A DNA stretch of 64,000 nt from Lepraria neglecta. Lineage: Eukaryota; Ascomycota; Lecanoromycetes; Lecanorales; Stereocaulaceae. Where the stretch lies: NCBI GenBank assembly GCA_033220425.1, contig CM065646.1, positions 4,843,501 through 4,907,500 on the forward strand, given 5' to 3'. This document shows positions 1-10,489 of the stretch, one piece after another (position 1 is the stretch's first letter; each line of letters begins with the position of its first letter). The translations under genes and the position numbers were made by a program. The notes under the pieces are model-generated. The model was not told the origin of the DNA, ran no database searches, and was given only the letters and a program-made list of their open reading frames with translations.

Positions 1-683
1 TCTTAGGGCATGTAATTTCGGCTCATACGGAGTAGCCCCTTTGTTGATTAGTTAGCGCGAACGGAAAGAGACCCTCGTATTGCCGTTCAATTGGCCAGAC
101 TAAATCGCCCAGTCTCTTCCGTCCCTCCACCTTCCATGTCAGCACCAACATCAGTACCTTAAACATAGTCAGGATTCCAGGGTTCATTATAGAGACCACC
201 GTCGACGTAAAACTTCGCAATCAATACGTCGCAGCGATACCAGGTCAAATGTTGTCTTCGCCGTACTGATCAGGCCGATCGTTGGCTGGAAAGGGGTTCT
301 TGCGACTGACAATACGCCGCAAATCGACTTTTACACTTCACCCTTGCCTTATTACAACTCGACAACAACACCACATTCCATGGGGAGAGAACAGGACGAC
401 GCTCGATGGTCACTCGTTAATTTCCAGATTGAGCTCATTGTGCCGTAGGACTGAAAGGATACATTACGCCCGTCGAACCTCTTTGTCCCCTCATCTCCTA
501 CTACGACCGAAGAACACCGCGACAACCTCTTTGAGGCCCATACACTCGTTTTATCAACCTCAATCAAGCCACGTTGCAAAACTTTACATTCTGTGGCTTT
601 CTTCAAACAAGTCGCCATTCCTCCTCCTTCGCAGTCTTCAGCCAACCGACTTTTGGATACAACCCTTTCAGCTCACAGCAAAC
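1..683. other. Upstream intergenic region and OPY2 leader
   Basis: I see no supportable gene before OPY2. The frame that runs into OPY2 is open from 282, but residues before the ATG at 684 are low-complexity and resemble no protein I know. The stretch is pyrimidine-rich, as expected for a promoter and 5' UTR of a fungal gene. Confidence 0.5.
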
Positions 684-2267
684 ATGGATCTTGGCAGTAT
701 GGGTCGGTTTGGTAGGTTCTCACAAAAAAAACTTCAATTCCTAAGCTATACTAATGACGGCCTTGCAGAGCTTGACCTCAACAAACCTACCCTCTTCCGG
801 AGATGCGCTGCTTGCCCTCCAACACCTCCACCTTGCCCAGCATGTGATTCAAACGAGGTCTGTTCACTCATAGCTACGGGTTGTAACAATTGCGCAAAGA
901 CTATGTGCGTGAAGGTTGGAGCTCAACCTACACAAGGTGCATCATCAGGTTCTGGTGGAACAGCTGCCGGTCCTATAGCAGGAGGAGTCATCGGTGGTGT
1001 TGCTGTGGTCTGCATAATGACATACCTAGTCTGGAGGTTCTGCATCAAAAAGAGAAGGCAAGCATACAGCGAAAGCGACTGGCCGGAAACCGAGATAATG
1101 GAGAAGAGCGGAGGCGACTTCGCAATGCAAAGAGATGCTCGTGCATCGATGCACTCCGTACGGTCGATAGCTTCCACGGTCCTCACGAGAGCCTCCAACG
1201 TCATCCAAATCGCCTACATACCCGGCGTTACCAACCGATCCGTCGAATCAACACCAGACCTCATCCCGCCTGTCCCTCCAATACCAGCTGCTTCACCCGC
1301 AAACTCAACTGCAACGACACCACAACCTGGCCAAGACCAGCACTTCTTCATGCCAAGCGACCTCCGTGACTCTACCTACTCTGACTACACAGTTGACCGA
1401 ACCTCGTATGCTAGATCAAGCATGACCCCAAGTATGGCTAGGGGAAGCGTGCCCTCAACAGCTTACCGAGGCAGTGCGGTCGTCAATGCCCTACCAGCAC
1501 AAACCGCTATACGTGGTAAAGCTCAGCCTGTGGCCGTTAGGTCAGGTGGCAAGAACAGTCCATCCGCTACCCCGAGGACGAATACACCACCTGTTCCAAT
1601 GATAGACCGCAAACGACATGCTCCACGGCAGGACCAAATACAGGCGAACACCAACAGTCCAATAGTGGCTCGGTTAGGTGTTCCGAAAGCTGTCAATGTC
1701 AAGAAGGCCGAATCACACAACAATATCGCGGCAGCCGCGAGCATTATCAGAGATCCCAGTCCAGTCATCAGCGAAATAACAGAAAAGTCTTTGAATATAC
1801 CTGCCCGAGGGCCGTCCGTTGCATCATTGCGGCACAATGGCGACTTATCAACCTTCGACGACGTTTCGAGTAGTGACGAAGAGTCACCAGCAGACGCAAG
1901 CTTAATGGGCTACGACAAACTTCCGCAATTCGCCAAAGCCCACTCACTATCGTCGAGATCGAAAGACTCGCCGTTCAGATCGCCATCCTCTGCGCCTAAT
2001 CTGCGACACTCCAAAAGTTTGGTTTCATCGTTATCGGCATCACCGGACAACCAGGCTCGCCAATTGAGCAAAGCAGAGAAAAAGATACACAAGCGGTCAG
2101 GCAGCCTTAACCAAATCATTGAAGAGGCGGCACGGAGGGCCAGCAGGGAGCCCAGACACGGCGGACTGGGCAGTGTCGGCAGTATGACCATGATGACCAA
2201 TTGGAACAGGGAGCACGAGCAGAAAGAGGGACCATTCTCTGATGCTCATGCCGCGAGGACGCCTTGA
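684..2267 (+). CDS. OPY2: Opy2-type membrane anchor (HOG/filamentation signalling)
   Basis: Exons are 684-711 and 769-2267; the 57-nt intron (GTAGGT..TTGCAG, branch CTAATGAC) keeps frame, giving 508 aa. Near the N-terminus there are eight cysteines (about residues 22, 25, 32, 35, 41, 48, 51 and 56) with motifs CPPTPPPCPAC and CNNCAKTMC, the hallmark of the extracellular Opy2 domain. A Gly/Ala-rich linker precedes one membrane helix at about 78-101, then basic KKRR and a long Ser/Pro-rich cytoplasmic tail. In yeast Opy2 recruits the adaptor Ste50 to the plasma membrane for the HOG MAP-kinase branch; that role here is inferred from the family. I chose the ATG at 684 because it puts the cysteine domain about 20 residues from the start and sits just before a well-formed intron. 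The open frame upstream of it is probably leader. Confidence 0.85.
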   Translation: MDLGSMGRFGRFSQKKLQFLSYTNDGLAELDLNKPTLFRRCAACPPTPPPCPACDSNEVCSLIATGCNNCAKTMCVKVGAQPTQGASSGSGGTAAGPIAGGVIGGVAVVCIMTYLVWRFCIKKRRQAYSESDWPETEIMEKSGGDFAMQRDARASMHSVRSIASTVLTRASNVIQIAYIPGVTNRSVESTPDLIPPVPPIPAASPANSTATTPQPGQDQHFFMPSDLRDSTYSDYTVDRTSYARSSMTPSMARGSVPSTAYRGSAVVNALPAQTAIRGKAQPVAVRSGGKNSPSATPRTNTPPVPMIDRKRHAPRQDQIQANTNSPIVARLGVPKAVNVKKAESHNNIAAAASIIRDPSPVISEITEKSLNIPARGPSVASLRHNGDLSTFDDVSSSDEESPADASLMGYDKLPQFAKAHSLSSRSKDSPFRSPSSAPNLRHSKSLVSSLSASPDNQARQLSKAEKKIHKRSGSLNQIIEEAARRASREPRHGGLGSVGSMTMMTNWNREHEQKEGPFSDAHAARTP

Positions 2268-3160
2268 GTTTTATTAAAGACTCAGTTTTCTGTACATTTA
2301 ACTGGATCTACAATTTCGGAAAGGGGGCTTCAAGGCGTAGGGCCAGGGGCTAGGATAGCCACTGGCGTTGAATTCGAAAAGGAAAATCTTTAGAATATTC
2401 GTGGTCGGTCTTTACGTTCTGACTTTCTTCAGATACACCGACAGGCCCTGTGCTATCGGCCATGTTTTGTTATATTAATCAGATTTGTACGAGTGTGCTA
2501 TCATATGAAAGCAATTTACTTCATTATTCACGACGCTATATTTTTATTTCACGTCTACCATCCCGCAGTGTCTACATTGATCTTACAGATTGTTCGTATT
2601 TAAAGCTTGTTGCGTCGATAGCCCGCTACCGAGCTCGAGGTGCGTCAACGTCGAAGGGTGCGGAGTTGACGATTTTCTGATTCAACAGATGTGGCTCTTT
2701 TTCACCGGCGCACAGCTGATCACGTCGTTGATGATTTGTAAGTATTGCCACTACCTCAATATGCTAGGCCTGGTCGCCAGCTTTGGGAGGATTCTTACGT
2801 ACATTGAGGCAAGCGTCTTGTTGTCAGTAGACTGTGGCCGAGGGCCAAACGCCACTGCTAAGTACCGAAGGACCTCTTTAATGTCTGAATGACTGGAACC
2901 AGCCCTTCCTACCGCCTGTGCTACCTTCGAGGCCTGAAACCATCCAAGCGTTAGGTTTCTCAAGGGACACAGGTGTCTATTCTTGAGTGAGTCACTGAAG
3001 CTAAATGACTGACCTAGTCCAGCTTCCCTTCTTTCAAAATGCACGTTCTTAAGCTGTTGGTGGCATCTCTGAAAAGGTTTAGGATCCTTTACTCAATCTT
3101 TCACACTACTCATACCCCTGACCCACACCCGCGAAGCATCAGACGCAGGTAGTCCAAATT
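2268..3160. other. Intergenic region with a diverged repeat
   Basis: No gene is recognisable. Positions about 2931-2995 (CCTGAAAC ... GCGTTAG ... CAGGTG.CT ... GAGT.AGTCAC) resemble 4752-4818, upstream of the next accessory gene. The two copies precede the patatin relic and the kinase-like gene respectively. Confidence 0.4.
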
Positions 3161-4481
3161 CACCGAGGGCATAAGTTACACAAATCGACAACCCGGATCG
3201 ATGGCGGCGGTGTGCAAGGCTACTCTTCGCTGTTGATGCTCCGAGCACTTACGCAAGAGATAGCTAGTGTGAAGTTCAGCAATAACCATCAAGCACGTAC
3301 GAGTAGCTATTCGCCTATCGTTGACTGCTTGCCCGTCGACAACTCTGCTGCCATGTCGGGAAAGACATCTTCCGCCTATTTCCTGCCGTGCCATTATTTC
3401 GACTACATCGCTAGGACAGCTAGTGGTGGCATCATTGCCATCATGCTTGGACGGCTTCGAATGACTTTCGAAGAAGCCATGATAGAGTACGAGAAATTGT
3501 GTCACGAAGCCTTCGATCGGCCGGAGTCAACCCTCAAGAGATCCTTGGTCAAGTACAACGGTGTAGCAAAAATCCATAAACCTGACGAGATCATCTGCGA
3601 TGTGACACCTCGTTAGCCAAGTCCTGATGAGTGGGAACCGGATCACTGGGGACGCCATAGACCATCGAACGAGCCTCATCTGCAAAAAAAATACTATCCG
3701 TTCAGACCCCAACAGATCCAGGACGCTAATTTGCCCTATCCAGCCACCCCACGGCGAAGATAATGGGCAACACTATCTGGGTCGTTCGTAGAGCACGATC
3801 TGTACCGGACCCGACGAGCCCGACTACACGTTTATTTCTGAGTAAGCATACTTTTCATCGGCAATTCCATTCGTTGTTCCCAAGCATTAGTACCCCGGCC
3901 ACTCTCATGATAGCCTCGTCTACATCGACAACCCAAGCTGGATGGCATTATAAGAAGTCAATGAAGTTGAGGGTTCTGATAAAGCAGTAGACCTTCTGAG
4001 CGTTAGTGGTGGCTTCGCCAACGGAATCAATTCTGGTATTGAAGAATTCTCGATCGATGGTGTCCACAGCAAAGTACTTGCTTACCTTACCAAAAAGAAC
4101 CCTAGATACCACCGCCTAGACGTTAGCGAATCTGTTCGAAATGTCAAGAACAACGAATGGCTTCCCAGGGCCAAGAGAGCGAACTCCAACAGAATTGAGT
4201 ACGTTGCTATTGAGTACGTTGCTAAAGACTACCTCATGGCCTCCGTTCCAGATTGCGCAGAGTATCATATTGGAAAGATCGCCAGAATGTTAGTCGAAAA
4301 AGAGAAGAGCAGAGCTGATGCCATGAAATGGGAACGTTGGGCTACTGGCATGGTCTACGAATGCCCTGAGTGTCCTGGAGCCGACATCCGCTACGAGGAT
4401 CGTGACAAGTTGTTGGACCACCTACGATCCGCGTATTTCAGAGATCTGACAGATGGCGTGCGTCGAGATGCTACGCATTAA
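3161..4481 (+). pseudogene. Patatin-like phospholipase relic
   Basis: The reading from about 3161 gives RIDGGGVQGYSSLLMLRAL, the patatin oxyanion-hole block DGGGxRG. It is followed by FDYIARTASGGIIAIMLGRL, the nucleophile-elbow block that is normally GTSTGG. Here the elbow reads RTASGG, so Ala stands where the catalytic Ser should be. In-frame stops occur at 3614-3616, about 3761 and 3951-3953. A plausible 49-nt intron spans 3842-3890 (GTAAGC..ATTAG). From 3954 the frame is open to 4481 and gives the usual C-terminal part (NPRYHRLDV ... ECPECPGADIRYEDRDKLLDHL), which ends in a C2H2-like remnant. No convincing start codon was found. Fungal patatins hydrolyse lipid acyl esters and often act as effectors of NLR-type or incompatibility proteins. 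This copy looks inactive both catalytically and as a reading frame. Exon structure is approximate. Confidence 0.65.
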
Positions 4482-4996
4482 AATAAGGTGAATGAGCTCT
4501 TGGACAGGGGGAGGACTAATAAGTTGCCGCCGATGTATTGTTAAGCGGAAATGATGAATAAAGGGTGAAGGCTTGAAAATTCTCGAATCATTAGAAACCG
4601 TTCTTGCGTGTGGAATATTGCTATGTTGCATGATTCGGTCGAGAATAGCAAGTTCTGTGGAATAAATGTCTTTCGAAAAGACGAGGTCGGACTTTCCGCG
4701 TACTACAATCAATGACTACAGCCATTTTCTGTATCGCATGAGCTACTCCGGGTCCTGAAACATTGCGTGCGTTAGTCTCTGTTTTTGAAAGGCTCAGGTG
4801 CCTGTTCTGAGTCAGTCACGCCACTTCTGTGGAACTTGAGGTTGTATACATGGATAGTTTACACTCTGTACTTTGTTTTAACTTACAATTCCCCTTCTTA
4901 TCGAACGTACGTCCATCGCTATCTGAAACTGTTCATTTAAGCTTCCAGGTTTGTCGATACATCAGATTCTCTATTAACCTAACCTACTTGAACGAC
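4482..4996. other. Intergenic region, second copy of the diverged repeat
   Basis: No gene is visible. Positions 4752-4818 carry the second copy of the roughly 65-bp diverged motif also seen at about 2931-2995. It lies about 180 bp before the start of the kinase-like gene. Confidence 0.4.
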
Positions 4997-6111
4997 ATGG
5001 CCATCTCTGGCGAGAAAGTCATCAGCCCCAAAGCTACCGTAGGTGCTCCGACGGACCACCCTCTCATCAGCGAAGGTAAATTACCTCTGAAGCACTTGGT
5101 ATGCTCGAATTTTAGCTATTATGACCAGAACAATTCTCATTTCCCAACAAAGCGTCCACTGCGAGCTGAAGGCAAATGGAAGATTAACGACGGCAACAAC
5201 GATGTCGAGCGGGGCCTATGCATCCAGTGGCTATACTATGAGCCCACATATATGCGCACTTTAAACCGCCTCATAGCTCCCGCGGCAGACTGGGAGCTGA
5301 CCCAAGAGCTTGCTGTCTCTCTTAACAACCCGCCGGCCGAATGTGCACACTTCGCTGCCTTGGCGAATTCGACGACTATGATTCGAAACGAGGAAAAGAA
5401 CATACTCGCCACGGCTTGGTATGGGAGAAGCCTGAAGTCAATAGTACGGTATTCTCTCTACATCGGGTAATCACTGAGTTCCCCAAGCCGCTATCGAAAG
5501 ATCGAATCATTCTGGCCCATAAGCTCGCCGCTGCTATCCAATACCTTCATTCAGTCCATCGTACCCACATAGCCCTGAGAAGCGACAACGTACTCTTCTT
5601 CTCAAGTAATGACACACTCGACATCGCTCAGCCTCGTCTCATAGGCTTCAAGTACAGTCGTTCCCCTGGTCGAGATGGCAGATTCTGGGAAGGTCCTGAA
5701 GCCGCATGCAACGTGTGGACGGAACTCTATGCCCACCAAGACTGCCCAGGGATGGGCAACAAGCCTGCGTATCGAAAGACGTTCGACATCTATAGTTTGG
5801 GCATCATTCTGCTCGAGATCTCACATTGGAAAACCATCGACCATGTTCTCGGCCTGAACATGAATCATGCCACGACGCGTAATTTGAACGCAGCGAACAT
5901 TCGTTACTGCTTACTGGAACTTGATAAGAAGTTTGTGGGACAAGTACTTGGCGAGATGGGCGAAACTTACCAGCTTGCTGTTCGTTGCTGCCTCGATGGA
6001 TCTTCCATGACTGGCATTTCGTACGACGACCAGGACTTTGGGGTTAGGTTAGACACGGAATTTGCAAAGACGGTGCTGCAATGGTTGGAATATCCGCAAT
6101 TGGAAGGGTGA
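4997..6111 (+). pseudogene. Fungal kinase-like (pseudokinase) protein, frameshifted
   Basis: The frame from ATG 4997 runs to about 5340, where similarity moves to another frame: the C-terminal part reads CTLRCLGEF and continues to the stop at 6111. No GT..AG intron explains the switch, so I infer a 1- or 2-nt indel at about 5335-5345. Kinase-fold landmarks are LAHKLAAAIQYLHS, then HIALRSDNVLFF at the place of HRDLKxxN, IGFKYSR at the place of DFG, and FDIYSLGIILLEISHW (helix F). The catalytic-loop Asp and the DFG Asp are absent, so even the ancestor was probably a pseudokinase. Such domains are common at the C-terminus of fungal proteins with HeLo or prion-inhibition domains; no HeLo domain is visible here. 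The neighbouring patatin relic may be part of the same lost defence or incompatibility locus, which is inference. Confidence 0.6.
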
Positions 6112-6451
6112 TCGGATAGTGTATAGATAGATAGGTCTTGCTGGACTATTTATACATGGCTTACAATATATTGAAGCACTTTAGCTAAGGAGCAAGGAGT
6201 TGTATAGACCTAGGGCTTCTATGCGATCAAGCCCTATCAACCTGCCATTTTCTTCAATACGTGTATCTTCTTCATTTTCAATGCCCCTCTTACCCCTCCG
6301 TCCCCTCACGATTTCACTGCATTCACCGCCCGTAGTCCAACTTGTAACCTCCTCTGTTATTCGCCTCAACAACCTTGCCAGCATTCCTCGATTCTCGTTC
6401 AGACCACTGTAGCCAGTGGACCAAAGACACAACTTGGCAACACATCGAATC
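6112..6451. promoter_or_regulatory. Promoter and leader of DUG1
   Basis: This pyrimidine-rich stretch precedes the DUG1 ATG at 6452. No binding site can be named with confidence. Confidence 0.3.
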
Positions 6452-7953
6452 ATGGCGCCCCAATTGGACGGCTACTTCAAGCAGGTGAACAAGCTCTCCG
6501 AGTCTTTTATTGACCGCCTCCGGAAAGCTGTGGCCATTCCCTCCGTCTCAGCGGACGATAAGCGCCGCCCAGATGTCGTAAAAGTGAGCTCTCATACCAC
6601 CCAATGCCGTTCTCTACACATCGACTAACTCTATTCTGCAACCAGATGTCCGAGTTCCTTGTCTCCGAGCTCAAAGCCCTAGGCGCACACGTCGAATCTC
6701 GCCCACTCGGTCTCCAACCCGGCAAGAAGGACCTCCACCTCCCACCCGTGGTAGTCGCCCGCTATGGTGACTCACCTGACAAACGTACCCTCCTCCTCTA
6801 CGGCCATTATGATGTGCAGCCCGCAGGCAAAGCAGACGGATGGGCAACCGACCCTTTTACCTTAACAGTCGACGACAAAGGCCGAATGTACGGGCGTGGC
6901 TCGACCGACGACAAGGGACCTGTACTCGGCTGGCTAAATGCTATCCAGGCACACAAGGAGGCGGGGGTCGAGATACCAGTGAATCTTCTGATGTGTTTCG
7001 AGGGAATGGAAGAATACGGAAGTGAAGGCCTAGACGACTTCATAGAAAAGGAGGCAAAGCCAGGTGGATTCTTCGAAAAAGCGGACGCGGTATGCATCAG
7101 TGACAACTACTGGCTCGGGACCGAGAAGCCCTGCTTAACCTATGGTCTACGAGGTTGCAATTACTACAGCGTCAGCATCAGCGGACCTGGTCAGGATCTC
7201 CACAGTGGCATATTTGGCGGATCTGCGCAAGAGCCTATGACAGATCTTGTTCGTGTACTAGGAAAGCTGGTGGATACAGATGGCAAGATACAGATTCCAG
7301 GCATCAACGAAATGGTCGCCCCTGTGACGGAAGACGAACAGTCACTTTACGCCGACATATCCTATACAATGGACAACTTGTACGAGTCTCTTGGCAGCAA
7401 AACCGGTGTCTACAGTGACAAGGAGAACACATTGATGGCACGTTGGCGATACCCTTCACTGAGTGTCCACGGCATCGAAGGCGCCTTTTCGGATCCGGGA
7501 GCAAAGACCGTCATACCCGCGAAAGTGATTGGCAAGTTCTCTATCCGAACGGTACCAGATATGGAATCAGACAAAGTCGATCAACTGGTCTTCAAATACG
7601 TGAAAGACGAATTCGCCAAGTTAGGCAGCAAGAATACCATCTCCGTCGAGTTAATCCATGCGGGCAATTGGTGGGTAGCGTCTCCGAAGCACTGGAACTA
7701 CACCGCTGCAGGACGTGCGGTGGAGAAGGTGTTTGGTGTTAAGCCTGACTTGACCAGGGAAGGTGGAAGTATTCCAGTCACACTTACATTTGAGAAGGCG
7801 ACGGGAAAGAATGTGCTGCTTTTGCCTATGGGCAGCAGTACGGATGCGGCTCATAGTATTAACGAGAAGCTGGATCGGAGGAATTATATTGAGGGGACGA
7901 AGTTGCTGGGAGCCTATTTGCACTATGTGGCGGAAGAGGAGATGAAGGCATAA
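6452..7953 (+). CDS. DUG1: Cys-Gly metallodipeptidase (M20 family)
   Basis: Exons are 6452-6583 and 6646-7953; the 62-nt intron is GTGAGC..AACCAG with branch CTAAC, giving 479 aa, the usual length for Dug1/CNDP2. M20 metal-site motifs are all present: GHYDVQPA (His98, Asp100), YGRGSTDDKGP (bridging Asp132 and neighbour), and EGMEEYGSEG (general-base Glu166 and metal-binding Glu167). SDNYWLG and the dimerisation segment GPGQDLHSGIFGG follow. The enzyme cleaves Cys-Gly and other dipeptides in the cytosol, completing glutathione turnover with Dug2 and Dug3 in fungi. The reading frame is intact although the genes on both sides are broken. The start is set by the short first exon beginning MAPQLDGYF, which matches the family N-terminus. 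Confidence 0.93.
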
Positions 7954-8572
7954 GCTGCATTGACGACAGGCTCTAATGGAAATGCAATGCGGCAATCCAT
8001 GGACGGTTCGTTATGATGAAGCATGAATGTGTAATGATAGACGACTTTGATGGCTGTCAACGCGCACCCACACCCCCTTCTCTCCTCTCTTCCTGCTCAA
8101 TGCTTGATTGCTTCGTTCTTCAAAATGACCATCAGCCTTTCACGTGGTCTCCCAACTAGCGAATTGAAAAAATGCCTACGATGCTTCCTCGCCTTGCGTG
8201 CTGGGACCTATCATGTTCCAGGACCTTGGCAATGGATTTGGCTAGTCGCAGAACCCAGAGCAACGATCTACCAGATTGCTTAAGGTCATTGATATGATCT
8301 ATCGAGAGAGAGCAAACAAAGCATGACTCCGAAAGCACTAACAAAAAGCACTAACACTAGGTTTCTTTTTTCGAGCGCTGAAAATTTTCTGACAAGTCTG
8401 GAGCATAATTGGAGGTAAAGAATGCCTCATTGCTTTCGATACTGCCATGAGACCTTTTTTTATTACAGCCATTACAGTTGCGTAAGCACAACGTTGTTTC
8501 TTCTATTCAGCAAGGATCTGGACCTGCAACTTCAATGTTTTCAATTATAAATTTGGCTCTCATGTTAGCTCT
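7954..8572. other. Intergenic region
   Basis: No gene or RNA recognised. The stretch holds the 3' end of DUG1 and, from the other side, the 3' end of the converging permease gene. Confidence 0.4.
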
Positions 8573-10464
8573 TCAAGGAAACCTCCGCCTGAATACTGCC
8601 CATCCAATTAGGGTCAGGATAAGAATCGCTAAACCCTGTATTGGATCTGTGATGACCCCGCGTATGACTATGAAGCTACTGAAGACACAGAAAATGACAG
8701 GATTGAAGGTCGGCGTTCTGTAAGACCTATCAGGGGTCTTCCCACGGCGGCGGCGGCGGAGCATGAAAAGTCCAGTCACAGACAAGAAAAAGAAAAAGAA
8801 AAAGAAAAAGTATTCTGAGATGCCTGCAAGAATTTAGTATCAGCCTTTGTCAGTGTAAAGGGTGGTCTACCGAAGAACGTTACTAGGCTGTCGAAAGATC
8901 CGAGGACCACGTAGAATGATGCAATAGATGCATTCATCATCATTGCGTATCTGGGATACAAGGTCTAATCAGCAGGTCTTGGTCACAAATTTTCCCTGTG
9001 GAACAGCTTACACAGGGACCTGCTTATCCCAGCGCAGATCCTCTGTCTTCTCGGCAAACCAAATGATTCCGAAGATAAGGAAAGGCGGGTACCTCTGCAG
9101 CGCTTTTCGTGTATAGAGCGAGTCTCCTTCTCTCCCGGAACAGTGGCCATTTCCGATTATTTTGGGAAAGTAATGACTTTTACTGGCAGTGACACAGAGT
9201 CTCCCTATGGCAAAGACGTTGGCATTCAAAGCTCCCAAACAAACGAGAGAGACGATCAGTGAATAGATCAAACCGCCCGGGAGTCCGAATAGTTGAAGGC
9301 CGAAGTTCTAGGGGATACGTTAGGGTTAATTCTGGTGTGATCAAACATATTACAAAGACGTCGAAGGGAGCAGACCACGGCAACAAAGCTTTTCTCTCTC
9401 ATCTGTTCAAACGGCAACACCGTAAAAAGTGAAATGTTCATGAGAATAAAGCCGCCGAGGGCCACGCCCATTGCGGTATTGATTACTCGAGGTAAAGTCG
9501 TGGGCAGGATCGGTCATATCGGCGGCAACAAATCCTATCTGGAACTCATCCACAAATACATGTATAAGCATAGGATTGTCAGTGAAGCGTGTCACCGCAG
9601 AGCCGTACTCACCGTTTCCCATCCACCGTAACAGAAAAGTGCTCCAAAAGCTGCTGTGATGTACTCCCCTACTTTTGTCCAGGTACCCATGCTCCGGCGC
9701 AATGGATCGGGATCCTCAGCAAACCATTCATGTCCTGATTGTTGAGAGCCGTGGCTAATCCTCAATATGCTTACCCCTATGCCAATGGCCGCGATAGAAG
9801 ATATTGCGAGTATTTTTAACAAAAGAAACGTATTCGCAGCTCGTGCCCCCGCCATGCTTCCTAAGCAATTGATTGAAGTAATGGCAAAGATTGCCAAAAT
9901 TGCAATCATTTTCAGTTGCCATGTTGGCAGTATGCCATTAGACGCGAAAGCAATAGCCAGGTTTTCAGCGAAAACAATACCAATAGTGGCATTGGCGCAA
10001 GCCTTCGATATGGCAATCCATACCCATGAGAACAAAAAGCCTAGAAATTCTCCGTAGCAAACCCTTAGATATTCCTGGACACCTCCATTTCTTGGTATCG
10101 CCAGTCCAAGCTCGATGAAGGAGGCAGCGCCCGTCCAAACTAGTATTCCTGCAAGGAGCCACACCACGACCGCCATGCCTGGAGATGGCACATGATTTCT
10201 CACTTGTGACGGCGCAGAGAAGATGCCAGAGCCAATCTGGAGACCCAGCACAAGAGCGAGACCGTTGGTAAACGTCAAAGACCCATAGCCTCGGTCCTGC
10301 GTATTGCTGATAGATGAGGTTTGGTCGGTGACCAGGGGAACGGCTTGTGCTTGCCGGACTCTGCTCGGGTGGTGATCTTTGGGATCCGGGAAGTTTTGGG
10401 GGGAAATATCGTTCTTTGAGATATGCGTAGGGTGTCTAACATAAGTTCGGGTCCATGGAGCCAA
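8573..10464 (-). pseudogene. Methionine-permease-like amino-acid transporter, frameshifted
   Basis: Five exons fit (minus strand): 9613-10464, 9376-9538, 9012-9307, 8871-8950 and 8573-8823. TM1 reads LALVLGLQIGSGIFSAPSQV and is followed by GMAVVVWLLAGILVWTG, typical of the Mup/YAT (LAT-like) APC transporters that import methionine or related amino acids at the plasma membrane. Later blocks are IGFVAADMTDP, SKSHYFPKIIGNG and YRTPTFNPVIFC. Exon 2 holds one extra base in the T-run at 9494-9496; without it 54 codons join both neighbours in phase. No ATG lies between an upstream in-frame stop near 10,492 and TM1; the frame can only begin at a TTG. One junction (about 9376) needs an unusual GTCTGC donor. 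It is a pseudogene, or an active gene with a sequencing error and a missed first exon. Confidence 0.6.
8789..8815 (-). repeat. Six-base microsatellite in the permease coding exon
   Basis: GAAAAA is repeated about four times (TTTTTC on the coding strand). In the spliced frame it encodes about eight consecutive Phe in a membrane helix (SEYFFFFFFFFLSVTG). A (CGC)n run just downstream (about 8748-8762) encodes five consecutive Arg. Confidence 0.75.
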
Positions 10465-10489
10465 AATTCTTATGAGGCAATGTACTTAC

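Noticed and set aside
282-683. N-terminal extension of about 130 residues in frame with OPY2
   Set aside because: Low-complexity text without family similarity; the short first exon at 684-711 and its good intron give the expected Opy2 start.
4236-4481. A separate small zinc-finger-like gene
   Set aside because: The frame continues from 3954 in phase with the C-terminal part of the patatin relic, so it is part of that gene.
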